Origin: PALSA-693 sp963780345
GTDB taxonomy: Bacteria > Actinomycetota > Acidimicrobiia > Acidimicrobiales > Palsa-688
Assembly (NCBI GenBank): GCA_963780345.1
Contig: CAWABU010000002.1
Span: 682,001-746,000, forward strand
Direction of reading: 5' to 3'
Length of the DNA: 64,000 nt
The notes under the pieces are model-generated. The model had not been told where the DNA came from. It made no database searches and saw nothing but the letters and a program-made list of their open reading frames with translations. A program made the position numbers and the translations under genes. Positions 35,608-44,606 of the stretch are shown piece after piece; within the stretch, counting starts at the first letter, position 1, and each line of letters opens with the position of its first letter.

Positions 35608-36855
35608 TCAGGCCGCCACCAGGCGAACGGGGAGGTGCTTGAGTCCCCCCACAAAGTTGGAACGGACGCGGACCGGCTCGCCGGCGAGCTCGATGGTCTT
35701 GAAGCGGGTGACGATCTCTTCGAACTCGACTCTCAGGGTCAGCCGGGCCAGGTGGACACCGAGGCAATAGTGCTCGCCGAAAGCGAAGCTGAGATGCCGA
35801 TTGGGTAGCCGGGTGATGTCGTAGCGGAACGGCTCGGGGAACTGGGCGTCGTCCCGGTTGGCCGAGGGAGCAAACACGACGACGCGGTCGCCTGCGTGGA
35901 CGTCGACGTCACGGATGACGGTCGGGGCCATCACGGTGCGGGCCTCGTGCGTGACGGGGCTGCCCCACCGGATGAACTCGTCGACGGCGGTAGCGACCAG
36001 CGACGGGTCGGCCTGCAGCCGGGCCAGCTGGTCGGGACGTTCCAGCAGGGGGAGCATCCCGCCGGCCGACGCCGCGGCCCGGGTGGTGTCGAGCCCGCCG
36101 GCCAGAAGGAGCCCGGCCTCGGCCACGACGTCTTCGGGGCTAAGTGCCTCACCTTGCACCACGCCCTGCAGGAGTTGGCTGAGGAGGTCGTCGCCCGGGT
36201 TGGTCCGCCGGGCATTGGTCAGGGCCACAAAGTAGGCGTTGACCTCTTGTTGGGCCTCGGCGAGGGCCGTTCGCCGGTCCGTGCCGTGGATGAACTCGGG
36301 GTCGGACCCTCCGGTGACGGTAATGTGCTCCAGTTCGGCCAAGCGGTCCCAATCCTCCTCGGGGACCCCCATCAGCGAGAGGGCGATGGCGGCCGGGATC
36401 CGGTGGGCGACGTCGGTCACGAAGTCGACGTCTTGTTTGTCGGCGGCCCCATCCAGGCAGTCACGGGCGAAGTTGCGGAGCTGGTCTTCCAGCCGGGAGA
36501 TGGCCCGGGGCGTGAAGTTGTGGGAGATCACCTTGCGCAGCGGGGTGTGGCGCGGCGGGTCCGTGTGGATCATGGATCTCGCCCCTCCGTAGCCCTTCGG
36601 AAAGGCCTCGAGACTTTCGCGGCTTCTCGCCACTATCCCGCCTCGCTGGGAGCTGAAACGGAGGGGGTCGGCGTGGACGGCGTGGACATCTTCGTAGCGG
36701 GTCACGCACCAAAAGGGCTCGCCGCCGTCGCGGTCGTGGTACCACACCGGTGCTTCCCGTCGCAGGAGCGACCAGGCCAGGTGCGGATCTCCAGCCGTGA
36801 ACATGTCGAGATCCCAGAAGTCGATCTCATCCAGGCTCTCCGGAAAAAGCGCCAT
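35608..36855 (-). CDS. Cytochrome P450
   Basis: 415-residue bacterial class I P450. The I-helix oxygen-activation motif is AGGLDTTR near 252, the ExxR lies in the K helix region (EFIRWGSPVTHEARTV), and the heme loop FAFGEHYCLG has axial Cys at 364. No membrane anchor. A GGAGGG ribosome site lies 6 bases before the ATG. It needs a ferredoxin and reductase, neither of which is adjacent, so the substrate cannot be guessed. Such CYP families are frequent in lipid- or steroid-oxidising actinobacteria. Confidence 0.94.
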   Translation of the reverse strand: MALFPESLDEIDFWDLDMFTAGDPHLAWSLLRREAPVWYHDRDGGEPFWCVTRYEDVHAVHADPLRFSSQRGGIVARSRESLEAFPKGYGGARSMIHTDPPRHTPLRKVISHNFTPRAISRLEDQLRNFARDCLDGAADKQDVDFVTDVAHRIPAAIALSLMGVPEEDWDRLAELEHITVTGGSDPEFIHGTDRRTALAEAQQEVNAYFVALTNARRTNPGDDLLSQLLQGVVQGEALSPEDVVAEAGLLLAGGLDTTRAAASAGGMLPLLERPDQLARLQADPSLVATAVDEFIRWGSPVTHEARTVMAPTVIRDVDVHAGDRVVVFAPSANRDDAQFPEPFRYDITRLPNRHLSFAFGEHYCLGVHLARLTLRVEFEEIVTRFKTIELAGEPVRVRSNFVGGLKHLPVRLVAA

Positions 36856-37034
36856 CGTCGACCCTCCATGCTTGGACCTCGCAACCGGCGGAGTATATCG
36901 AGCAACGACGGCAGGATGGTGAGGTGCCCCCTCCGGACCGACACGACCTCGGCCAGATCTTCAACGAGGTCCTCCGCGCCGGTCAGGGCGCCGCGCTTCG
37001 CTGACCAGGTTGACGACCGCCGACCGAGCCGCTC

Positions 37035-40000
37035 CTACCCGCCAGGAAGGGCGAGGCTGTCCTGGTAGAGGGCGGCCATGGCGGTCGGAACCCAGCCGCT
37101 GGTCCAGGCGTGGGCCGCAGACTGGTTCGGGCCGTACGAGTGGACGACGCCCGCGGCTTTCAAGATGGCGTCGTAATCGGAGAGATCCTGCTGATACAGG
37201 CTGTATCCGCCGATCCAGATCCGGTTGGCGGTCTTAAAGGGCGCACTGTACTGGTTGACGAAAGTGCTGGTCAGCTGGTAGTTGGCCTGGTAGTTGGCCT
37301 CAGTGCCGTAGTTCGGAGCCGGAGGGGTACCGTCCCAGGAGTCCAGGTCGGCGGGGAAGTCCCAGGAGGCGGCAATGGTAAAGACGCCGGGATGCTTGAG
37401 AATCAGGTCCTGTCCGCCGATACCTGATTTCGAGAACCCGATGAGCCAGTTTTGCTCGGTGCCGCTGGACGCCAGGTTGGCCGTGACCCAGGGGGCAAGT
37501 TCGCCGGCCATAAAGGCTTCGTACTGGATGTTCGGATCCAGGGGATCGTTGGCGTACCAGGACTCGGTACTGAACGTGGGCTCGACGATGGTCAGGTTGT
37601 ACTGATCCTGAGCGTCCATGGCCTGGAGCACGGCCAGCCCATCACCGAAGACCGTGCCCCCGTCCGCTTCGACTGGAAGGACATACAGGAAGTTGTGGGG
37701 CACGCCCGCCTTCGGGTGGGTTGGCTTGAGAACCCGCAGAGTCTGCACGCCGTACCCGTTGTTGGCGGAAATCATGCTGTAGGACTGGATGCCAGTAGGG
37801 TCGGTGCCCTGATAATCGACCTCGAAGCCGGCGTTCCCCGCCGCCCAGTTATCAGCGGTAGCGGGGCCGGACGCCATGATGGCCGGCGCACCGCCGGTCA
37901 AGCTGGCATCGCTGGCACTCACGACCACGACATTGTTCTCCAGCAAAGCAATGGTGTTGCCAACGGCAGTGATGCGAAGCACTGTTCCAGCCGGCAGCAC
38001 GCCTGAGGCGTAGGTCCCAAACTGACTCCACGCTCCGCCTGATCGCTCGAAGAGGATCAGCTCAGGGCTGCCACTGTTGCCGGAATAGACACCCACGTAG
38101 GCGTTCTGTCCGCCGCTCTGGGCTCTGACCGCAACTCCGATCCACTGCGCCCCCGTCGGGGTCGAAGTTATCTGAATCTGGGAGAACTGACCCGAGGGGT
38201 AGGTCTCCGCCGTGCGGATATCGCCGGTAGAGCCACTGCTGCCACCGGCCACCGTGCTGCCCGAGATGACCATGCTGCCATCGCTGGTGGCTGTCCAGTT
38301 CGGCCCGAGGCTGCTGCTGTTGGCCCGGTTGAAGTCGTCCGTGGCGGAAACGGGGGGGCCGGATCCTCCGGATCCCCCCGAGCCCGCGGTGCACGAGACG
38401 GCGACGTTGGTGACGTTGGCCGTGCTCATCGTTCCTGATGCGTTACTGACGCTGCAGGTTTGGCCAGCCGGGTTGGTCAGCACGGTGACGAAGTAGGTGG
38501 CGCCGGTCGCCAGCGGCGTCGCAAAGGTGAAGGACCCGTTGGCGCTGACGATGAGGTTGTCACCGCCGTTGTCCTGGAGAACCACCGACCCCGACAATCC
38601 CGAGACCGTCCCGCTCACCGAGTAGGCGCTGACCGAGATCGTGCCGCCGGCCCAGTTGTCGGCGCTGGTGGTGCCGTAGGCCATGATGGCGGGCGCCCCA
38701 CCGGTCAAAGTGGTATCGCTGGCGGTGATGACCGCCGAGCCGTTCTCGGACAGAGTGATGTTCGATCCGACGGCACTGAGCGACAACTGGGTGCCCGCCG
38801 CGATCACTCCACTCGGGTAGGTGGGGCCGAGCTGGGACCATGCGCCGCCGACCCGCTTGAACATCTCGAGCACGGGGGTTCCGTTGTTGCCGTAGTAGAG
38901 ACCCAGGTAAGTGTTCTGTCCGCTGTTTTGAGCTCTCACGGCCACCGCAATCCATTGCCCACCGGTCGGCGCGGTGGTGACCTGAATCTGCGAGTACTGG
39001 TCAGAGCCGTATATCTCCGCGGTACGAATGTCCCCGGTGTTGCCGCTGTTCCCCCCGACCACGGTGTCGCTGGAGATAACCATGGCGCCGTCGCTCATGG
39101 CGGTCCAGTTAGGCCCGAGGCTGCCGTCGGCCCGGTTGAAGTCGTCGGTGGCGGACACGTTGCTGCCGGATCCGCCCGAGCCGGTGGTGCAGGTGACCGC
39201 AACGTTGGTGATGTTGGCGCTACCAACGGTGCCCGTCCCGCTGGTGACGGAACAGGTCTGACCGGCGGGGTTGGTCACTACCGTGACGGTGTAGGCAGCC
39301 CCCGAGCTGAGTTTGGTGGCAAAGGTGAACGATCCGTTGGCGCTCACATTGAGGTTGTCACCGCCGTTGTCCTGGAGAACCGCCGTACCGGACAGCCCCG
39401 AAGCCGTCCCCCCGACCGAGTAGGTCGTGGCGTTGGTTGTGCAGGCAACGGCCACGCTGGTGACATTGGCGGTACCGATGGTGCCCGAGCCTTTACTGAC
39501 GGTGCAGGTCTGACCGGCGGGGTTGGTCAGCACGGTGACGTTGTAGGTGGCGCCGGAGGCGAGCCTGGTGGCAAAGGTGAACGACCCGTTGGCGGCCTTA
39601 TTGAGGTTGTCGCCGCCGTTGTCCTGGAGGACGACGGTGCCCGACAGCCCGGAAAGCGTCCCGCCGACGGAGTACGTGGCGCTGGCCTTGCAGGCGACGG
39701 CGACGCTGGTGATGTTGGCCGTCTTGATGGTGCCCGACCCGCTGGTGACGGTGCAGGTCTGACCGGCGGGGTTGGTCAATACCGTCACCTTGTAGGTGGC
39801 GCCCGTGACGAGACTGGTGGCGAAGGTGAACGACCCGTTGGCGCTCACGCTGAGGTTGTCACCGCTGTTGTCCTGGAGGACGACTGTCCCCGACAGCCCG
39901 GAGACGGTCCCGCCGACCGAGTACGTGGCGCTGGTGTTGCACGTGACCGCGACGTTGGTGATGTTCGCCGTCTTGATGGTGCCCGACCCGGTGGCGACGG

Positions 40001-41330
40001 TGCAGGTCTGACCGGCGGGGTTGGTCAATACCGTCACCTTGTAGGTGGCGCCCGTGACGAGACTGGTGGCGAAGGTGAACGACCCGTTGGCGCTCACGCT
40101 GAGGTTGTCGCCGCCGTTGTCCTGGAGGACGACCGGGCCCGAGAGGCCGGAGACGGTCCCGCCGACGGAGTAAACGTTGGTGGTGCAGGTGACGGCGACG
40201 TTGGTGACGTTGGCGGTACCGATGGTGCCTGACCCGTTGGTCACGGTGCAGGTCTGACCGGCGGGGTTGGTCAGAACCGTCGCCTTATAGGCGGCGCCGC
40301 CGGCCACCTGGGTGGCGAAGGTGAAGGCGCCATTGGCGCTGACGCTGAGATTATCGCCGCCGTTGTCCTGGAGCACGACGGTACCGGAGAGCCCCGAGAC
40401 CGTCCCGCCGACGGAATACTTCGTGGTGCAGGCGACGGCCACGTTGGTGACGTTGGCGGTGCCGATGGTGCCTGACCCGTTGGTCACGGTGCAGGTCTGA
40501 CCGGCGGGGTTGGTCAGAACCGTCGCCCTATAGGCGGCGCCGCCGGCCACCAGGGTGGCGAAGGTGAAGGCTCCATTGGCGCTGACGCTGAGATTATCGC
40601 CGCCGTTGTCCTGGAGCACGACGGTGCCCGAGAGCCCCGAGACCGTCCCACCGACTGAGAAACTGCCCCCCGACACGTCCCCGCCGGCCCAGTTGTCGGC
40701 CGTAGTGGTTCCGAAGGCCAGGATGCCGGGAGCCCCACCGGTGAAGGTGGAGTCGGTGACGCTGATGGCCGCTGCCCCATTGAGGGAGAAGGTGAGGCTG
40801 GGGCCGGCGGCACTGAGGGTCAGCTGGGTACCAGTCGCCAAGGTGCCGCTGGCGTAAGCACTGCCGAGTTGACTCCACGCCCCGTTGGTGCGCTTGAAAA
40901 GCATCAGCTCCGGGTTGCCATAGTTGGCGAAGTAGAGCCCGGCATAGCCATTCTGGCCACCATTCTGGAGACGTACGCCGGCCGCGATCCACTGACCGCC
41001 GGACGGTTGGGATGCGACCTGAATCTGGGAGAAGTGGTTGGAACTGTAGGTTTCACCGGTGCGGATCTCTCCCGTATTGCCGCTGCTACCGCCCTGCGCC
41101 ACATTGCCGGCGATCACCATGGCGCCGTCGCTGGTCGCAGTCCAGCCCGCGCCCAGGCTGCCATTGGCCCGGTTGAAGTTGTCGGCGCCCGAAGCCGCCA
41201 GCGCGGCCTGGGATCCGACCACGATGGAAAGGCCCAGAGAGCTGAGCATCAGGAGGAGGGCGAGAAGTCCCCGTCGTGCGCCCTTCGACCTCATGGCGGC
41301 GTGACGTAAATGTCGCGAGAGATCTTTCAT
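37035..41330 (-). CDS. Giant secreted LamG / Ig-like repeat protein with C-terminal alpha/beta hydrolase
   Basis: 1431-residue exported protein. Signal peptide about 1-46 (GLLALLLMLSSLGLSIVVGS...ALAA). Order: LamG-like sandwich 1 (DNFNRANGSLGAGWTATSDG), six Ig-like repeats of about 80 residues (YSVGGTVSGLSGTVVLQDNG...TNPAGQTC), sandwich 2, a seventh repeat, sandwich 3 after Gly/Ser linkers, then an alpha/beta hydrolase of about 300 residues. The hydrolase has GFSKSG as nucleophile elbow and AAHAW near the end as the likely catalytic His, like feruloyl or polyhydroxyalkanoate-type esterases. It probably binds and deacylates an extracellular polymer. The large size and near-identical repeats are unusual. 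AGGGCAG precedes the ATG. Confidence 0.82.
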   Translation of the reverse strand: MKDLSRHLRHAAMRSKGARRGLLALLLMLSSLGLSIVVGSQAALAASGADNFNRANGSLGAGWTATSDGAMVIAGNVAQGGSSGNTGEIRTGETYSSNHFSQIQVASQPSGGQWIAAGVRLQNGGQNGYAGLYFANYGNPELMLFKRTNGAWSQLGSAYASGTLATGTQLTLSAAGPSLTFSLNGAAAISVTDSTFTGGAPGILAFGTTTADNWAGGDVSGGSFSVGGTVSGLSGTVVLQDNGGDNLSVSANGAFTFATLVAGGAAYRATVLTNPAGQTCTVTNGSGTIGTANVTNVAVACTTKYSVGGTVSGLSGTVVLQDNGGDNLSVSANGAFTFATQVAGGAAYKATVLTNPAGQTCTVTNGSGTIGTANVTNVAVTCTTNVYSVGGTVSGLSGPVVLQDNGGDNLSVSANGSFTFATSLVTGATYKVTVLTNPAGQTCTVATGSGTIKTANITNVAVTCNTSATYSVGGTVSGLSGTVVLQDNSGDNLSVSANGSFTFATSLVTGATYKVTVLTNPAGQTCTVTSGSGTIKTANITSVAVACKASATYSVGGTLSGLSGTVVLQDNGGDNLNKAANGSFTFATRLASGATYNVTVLTNPAGQTCTVSKGSGTIGTANVTSVAVACTTNATTYSVGGTASGLSGTAVLQDNGGDNLNVSANGSFTFATKLSSGAAYTVTVVTNPAGQTCSVTSGTGTVGSANITNVAVTCTTGSGGSGSNVSATDDFNRADGSLGPNWTAMSDGAMVISSDTVVGGNSGNTGDIRTAEIYGSDQYSQIQVTTAPTGGQWIAVAVRAQNSGQNTYLGLYYGNNGTPVLEMFKRVGGAWSQLGPTYPSGVIAAGTQLSLSAVGSNITLSENGSAVITASDTTLTGGAPAIMAYGTTSADNWAGGTISVSAYSVSGTVSGLSGSVVLQDNGGDNLIVSANGSFTFATPLATGATYFVTVLTNPAGQTCSVSNASGTMSTANVTNVAVSCTAGSGGSGGSGPPVSATDDFNRANSSSLGPNWTATSDGSMVISGSTVAGGSSGSTGDIRTAETYPSGQFSQIQITSTPTGAQWIGVAVRAQSGGQNAYVGVYSGNSGSPELILFERSGGAWSQFGTYASGVLPAGTVLRITAVGNTIALLENNVVVVSASDASLTGGAPAIMASGPATADNWAAGNAGFEVDYQGTDPTGIQSYSMISANNGYGVQTLRVLKPTHPKAGVPHNFLYVLPVEADGGTVFGDGLAVLQAMDAQDQYNLTIVEPTFSTESWYANDPLDPNIQYEAFMAGELAPWVTANLASSGTEQNWLIGFSKSGIGGQDLILKHPGVFTIAASWDFPADLDSWDGTPPAPNYGTEANYQANYQLTSTFVNQYSAPFKTANRIWIGGYSLYQQDLSDYDAILKAAGVVHSYGPNQSAAHAWTSGWVPTAMAALYQDSLALPGG
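38395..40665. repeat. Coding repeats: seven Ig-like modules (about 240-250 bp each)
   Basis: DNA of the seven Ig-like modules in the secreted hydrolase gene. Six are tandem (about 39,200-40,665) and one lies apart (about 38,395-38,620). Long stretches are identical between neighbours, for example the segment coding GQTC and its flanks, which suggests repeated duplication and homogenisation. Confidence 0.8.
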
Positions 41331-41866
41331 TGCTCTGCCCTTTGATTTGGCCCCCTGCTGCTGGCATGTGACTGTCTGCAGTCAAGAGTCTTCGAACATT
41401 AACCCTGATACTGCGACTAACAATCTAACACTCACCGGATGTCGCTGTCGGGCTTCGAGTCGACGTATCAATTCAAGTCAGCGCGCCGTCCGGGTATGTA
41501 TCAAAAGCCGTATCAGTAGGCGGGGCCGCTATAAAGGGCCTGGCGCCCGGTTGATGACACGGGCCATTACCGAATCCGGTCACCGAGAAGGTCGAGATTT
41601 CCGGCTACCGGTACTGCTCTCGGTGGGCTGAGGGCCGCTCATTGCGGTCAATCGCTCCAGTCCCACTAGATGCGAGGTCGGTTGGTCGTTGTAGTCCCTG
41701 GCGGGAGGCCGGTCCGTGGAATGGCGGCGGAGCGCCGTTCCCAAGGCGACTCCGGCCTACGCTGCTCTTCGGGATGCTGATGTCGACGGTCCCGGTCATG
41801 GCTCCTCTCTCTCATTCACTGATACTGGTACCATAGCTCGTACCAGTCCAGACCTCGGAGTAGACC
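41331..41866. other. Gene-free spacer, lower GC, upstream of the secreted protein and the TA operon
   Basis: 536 bases with no convincing gene. The first 270 bases are clearly AT-richer than the surroundings and probably hold the promoter of the large secreted protein. A 64-codon minus-strand frame (41605-41799) has an AGAGAGGAG ribosome site but an unremarkable protein and may be a gene remnant. The right end holds the toxin-antitoxin operator. The composition suggests acquired DNA. Confidence 0.5.
41824..41847. promoter_or_regulatory. Toxin-antitoxin operator palindrome
   Basis: Perfect inverted repeat ACTGGTAC - 8 bases - GTACCAGT ending 19 bases before the antitoxin ATG. YefM-type antitoxins bind such palindromes and repress their own operon. 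Confidence 0.65.
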
Positions 41867-42118
41867 ATGGCCATCCCTGCCAGCGAAGCCCGCAAAAACC
41901 TGTTCGGTCTCATCGAGCAGGTCAACGACGACCGCCAGGCAGTCGAAATCACGTCCCGCAAGGGCGACGCAGTGCTGCTGTCCAGGGCCGACTACGAGGC
42001 CCTGGCCGAGACCGACTACCTGCTGCGTGTACCGGCCAACGCCCGCCGCCTCCTGGAGAGCCTGGCGCACGCCCGCACCGGCCAGCGAGAGGTCCACGAG
42101 CTAGAGAACGCCGACTGA
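41867..42118 (+). CDS. yefM: Type II antitoxin, Phd/YefM family
   Basis: 83-residue antitoxin: N-terminal DNA-binding fold (MAIPASEARKNLFGLIEQVN) with the family's EITSRKGDAVLLSRADYEAL, then an acidic toxin-binding tail ending ELENAD. It neutralises the YoeB-like toxin encoded 2 bases downstream and is expected to repress the operon through the palindrome upstream. CTCGGAG precedes the ATG. Confidence 0.92.
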   Translation: MAIPASEARKNLFGLIEQVNDDRQAVEITSRKGDAVLLSRADYEALAETDYLLRVPANARRLLESLAHARTGQREVHELENAD

Positions 42119-42120
42119 GC

Positions 42121-42378
42121 TTGCGCCTGTGCTTCACCGCCGAGGGCTGGCAGGACTACCAGTACTGGCGGAGAACCGACCGGGCCATCCTCAAGCGCCT
42201 CAACCGCCTGCTGGACGAAGTACTTCGCGACCCTACGGGCGGCATCGGTAAGCCCGAACCCCTGCGCCACCTGCTGGCCGGGGCCTGGTCGCGGCGCATC
42301 ACCGACGAGCACCGGCTGGTGTACCTGGTTGACGGGGATGACATCGTGGTGCTCCAGGCCCGCTACCACTACCGATGA
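42121..42378 (+). CDS. yoeB: Type II toxin, Txe/YoeB-family mRNA interferase
   Basis: 85-residue ribosome-dependent mRNA interferase. It aligns end to end with E. coli YoeB, keeping KPEPL-H with E46, SRRITDEHRLVY with R65 and the C-terminal RYHY with H83 and Y84, the catalytic residues. The start is a TTG two bases after the antitoxin stop; it is the only start that gives the full N-terminus (RLCFTAEGWQDYQYW). The toxin appears intact. It sits beside an integrase remnant, consistent with arrival on a mobile element. Confidence 0.93.
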   Translation: MRLCFTAEGWQDYQYWRRTDRAILKRLNRLLDEVLRDPTGGIGKPEPLRHLLAGAWSRRITDEHRLVYLVDGDDIVVLQARYHYR

Positions 42379-42544
42379 GCCTCTTCGAGTGGTGCGAGAG
42401 TGGCAGCCCCACCGCCCTCCCGCTGACCCACACGCATGGTGAACCGGGTGGGCTCGGCCTGACGCATGGGCCGGGGATCAGGGCTTGGGCCAGCACGACC
42501 AAACATGGCGCCATGCTGAGGGTCTCCGGCGAGCAGGACCGATG

Positions 42545-42880
42545 GCGAGGTCAAGGGCCGCACCCGAGACTGGGCTGATCTTCACCAACGAGTGGGGTGG
42601 GCCTATCCAGCAAGGCCCGTTATCAGAGGTGTTCGAAAATGCCCGCCGGCGCGCCGGGATCCCGGCGTGGACGTGGGGAGAGGAGGTCGAACCCTTCCGG
42701 TCTGCTGGCAACAACCTCAAGGCGGTTCAACTACGGCTGGGCCACGCCCGCGCCCAGGTCACCCTCGACACCTATGGGCATCTGTTCCGGGACGAGGAGG
42801 ACAGGACCCGCCCGGCCATCGTAGGCGCGCTGAAAGCCGGAATCGCCCGGCGAGCTGAGCCTCAAGCTGAGGCTCAAATC
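42545..42880 (+). pseudogene. Tyrosine recombinase (integrase) C-terminal remnant
   Basis: The frame ETGLIFTNEWGGPIQQG...FENARRRAGIP is followed by AGNNLKAVQLRLGHARAQVTLDTYGHLF, which is the end of a phage-type integrase including the LGH and catalytic Tyr region. The expected HDLRH block between them is missing or scrambled (PAWTWGEEVEPFRS stands in its place), and no N-terminal half exists. The rest of the spacer 42379-42922 shows no gene apart from the glnA terminator. It is a scar of a former mobile element. Confidence 0.75.
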
Positions 42881-42891
42881 GCCCTACGAGC

Positions 42892-42917
42892 GAAAAGCCC
42901 CTTTAACCACAAGGGTT
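42892..42917 (-). terminator. Probable glnA terminator
   Basis: Read on the minus strand, CCCTT - 7-base loop - AAGGG is followed by GCTTTT, about 10 bases after the glnA stop. The stem is short but the T-run makes an intrinsic terminator plausible. Confidence 0.45.
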
Positions 42918-42922
42918 CTGGC

Positions 42923-44353
42923 CTAGATGTCGTAGTAGAGCATGAACTCCCACGGGTGGGGGCGGAGGCGGACGGGATCGATCTCGTGCTCGCGCTTGTA
43001 TGCGATCCAGGTTTCGATCAGGTCGTCGGTGAAGACGCCGCCGGCCCGGAGGAAATCATTGTCGGCCTCCAGCGCGGCCAGGGATTCCTCAAGCGAACCT
43101 GGCACCGTCGGCACCTGAGCCAGCTCCTCCGGGGGAAGGTCGTAGAGGTCCTTATCCACGGGCTCGGGCGGCTCGATCTTGTTTTGCACCCCGTCGAGGC
43201 CGGCCATGAGGATGGCCGAAAAGGCCAGGTACGGGTTGCACGAGGGGTCCGGGCAGCGGAACTCCACCCGCTTGGCCTTGGGGCTCTTCGAGTAGAGCGG
43301 GATGCGGCAGGCCGCGGACCGGTTGCGCTGGCTGTACACGAGGTTGACCGGTGCCTCGTAGCCGGGCACCAGCCGCTTGTAGCTGTTGGTGGTCGGCGCC
43401 GCGAAGGCGAGGATGGCCGGCGCGTGAGCGAGCAAGCCGCCGATATACCAACGACCAATATCGGATAGGCCGGCGTAACCGAGCTCCGAGTAAAAAAGCG
43501 GCTCGCCCCCCTTCCACAACGACGAGTGGACGTGCATGCCCGATCCATTGTCGGCGAATATCGGCTTCGGCATGAACGTCGCCGAGAGCCCATTCGCCCG
43601 GGCCACGCTCTTGACCACGTATTTGTACAACATGAGCTTGTCGGCCATGGTCGCGAGAGTGTCGAACCGCATGTCAATCTCGGCCTGCCCGGCGGTACCG
43701 ACCTCGTGATGCTGGATCTCGATCTCGATGCCGAGCTGCTCCATGGTGAGGATCATCTCCGAACGAAGATCCTGGAAATGATCCATCGGCGGAACCGGGA
43801 AGTACCCCTCCTTGTAGCGGGGTTTGAAACCGAGGTTCGGTCGCTCGTCGGTGCCGGAGTTCCAGATCCCCTCGATCGAATCGATCTTGTAGTACCCCTC
43901 GTGGGAGTTCTGGTCGAAGCGAATGTCATTGAAGATAAAGAACTCGGCTTCCGGGCCGAAATAGGCGGTGTCCGCCACCCCGGTCGACACCAGGTAGTGC
44001 TCAGCCTTCTTGGCCACGTATCGGGGGTCACGGGAATAGGACTCGCCGGTCACCGGGTCGCGCACGAAGCAGTTGAGATTGAGGGTCTTGTGCTGGCGGA
44101 AGGGGTCGATGACCGCGGTATTCGGGTCGGGGACGAGGAGCATGTCGGACTCCTGGATCTCCTGGAAGCCGCGGATCGACGAGCCGTCGAATCCGGTTCC
44201 CTCCTCGAAGCTGTCCAGGGTTAACTCATGCGCAGGCAGTGAGTAGTGCTGCATCAAGCCGGGCAGGTCCGAGAAGCGAAGATCGACGATCTCGATGCCC
44301 TCGGCCTGGACCAGGCTCAGGACCTCCTCCGGCGTGCGCTTGGCGAATGCCAC
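42923..44353 (-). CDS. glnA: Glutamine synthetase, type I (adenylylatable)
   Basis: 476-residue GSI enzyme that joins ammonia and glutamate using ATP. Conserved blocks: MQHYSLPAHE, FDGSSIRGFQEIQESDM, FGPEAEFFIFNDIR, NGSGMHVHSSLW, the latch NRSAACRIP and FRCPDPSCNPYLAF. Tyr404 in KDLYDLPPEE matches the adenylylation site, so the GlnE enzyme at 14 kb should control it. The GTG at 44353 has AGGAGG 5 bases upstream; a 47-codon upstream extension is rejected. It is divergent from the second glutamine synthetase. Confidence 0.96.
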   Translation of the reverse strand: MAFAKRTPEEVLSLVQAEGIEIVDLRFSDLPGLMQHYSLPAHELTLDSFEEGTGFDGSSIRGFQEIQESDMLLVPDPNTAVIDPFRQHKTLNLNCFVRDPVTGESYSRDPRYVAKKAEHYLVSTGVADTAYFGPEAEFFIFNDIRFDQNSHEGYYKIDSIEGIWNSGTDERPNLGFKPRYKEGYFPVPPMDHFQDLRSEMILTMEQLGIEIEIQHHEVGTAGQAEIDMRFDTLATMADKLMLYKYVVKSVARANGLSATFMPKPIFADNGSGMHVHSSLWKGGEPLFYSELGYAGLSDIGRWYIGGLLAHAPAILAFAAPTTNSYKRLVPGYEAPVNLVYSQRNRSAACRIPLYSKSPKAKRVEFRCPDPSCNPYLAFSAILMAGLDGVQNKIEPPEPVDKDLYDLPPEELAQVPTVPGSLEESLAALEADNDFLRAGGVFTDDLIETWIAYKREHEIDPVRLRPHPWEFMLYYDI

Positions 44354-44527
44354 CTGACCTCCTGAATCGTGTGTGCGAGCGGCAGCCTCCGCTGCCCTGG
44401 GTGAGAGTCTTGCAGACTGTACGGAGGGTCGTCCGCTGAACGCTCTGCCCCTTGTCACCGGAGGGTCCCGGATAAAGAGGGCGTCCTGCGGCACGGACCG
44501 CCCGCTCGGTCAGCATGGCGGAGGTGT

Positions 44528-44565
44528 GTTACACCACCTTTCCGGTTATGTGAACAGTTTGTGAC
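44528..44565. promoter_or_regulatory. Candidate GlnR-type operator between divergent glutamine synthetase genes
   Basis: Elements GTTAC - 6 - TTTCC - 6 - GTGAA - 6 - GTGAC have the 11-base spacing of actinobacterial GlnR a/b sites, but only the first and third boxes match well. The location, 42 bases before glnA2 and between two nitrogen genes with a GlnR-like gene downstream, makes it worth testing. Confidence 0.3.
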
Positions 44566-44606
44566 AGATCCGGGCCCGCCCACGCCATCCGGACAGGCCA
44601 CCTATC

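Noticed and set aside
36930..37004. Plus-strand segment reading DRHDLGQIFNEVLRAGQGAALR before a stop, between the P450 and secreted-protein genes
   Set aside because: Looks protein-like, but there is no start codon or ribosome site and it is too short to assign; possibly a gene tail remnant.
38460..40232. 590-codon plus-strand frame with repeated segments opposite the secreted protein
   Set aside because: The repetition only mirrors the Ig-like repeats of the real gene.
41605..41799. 64-codon minus-strand frame with a good ribosome site
   Set aside because: The protein is low-complexity and unrecognised; kept only as a note in the spacer entry.
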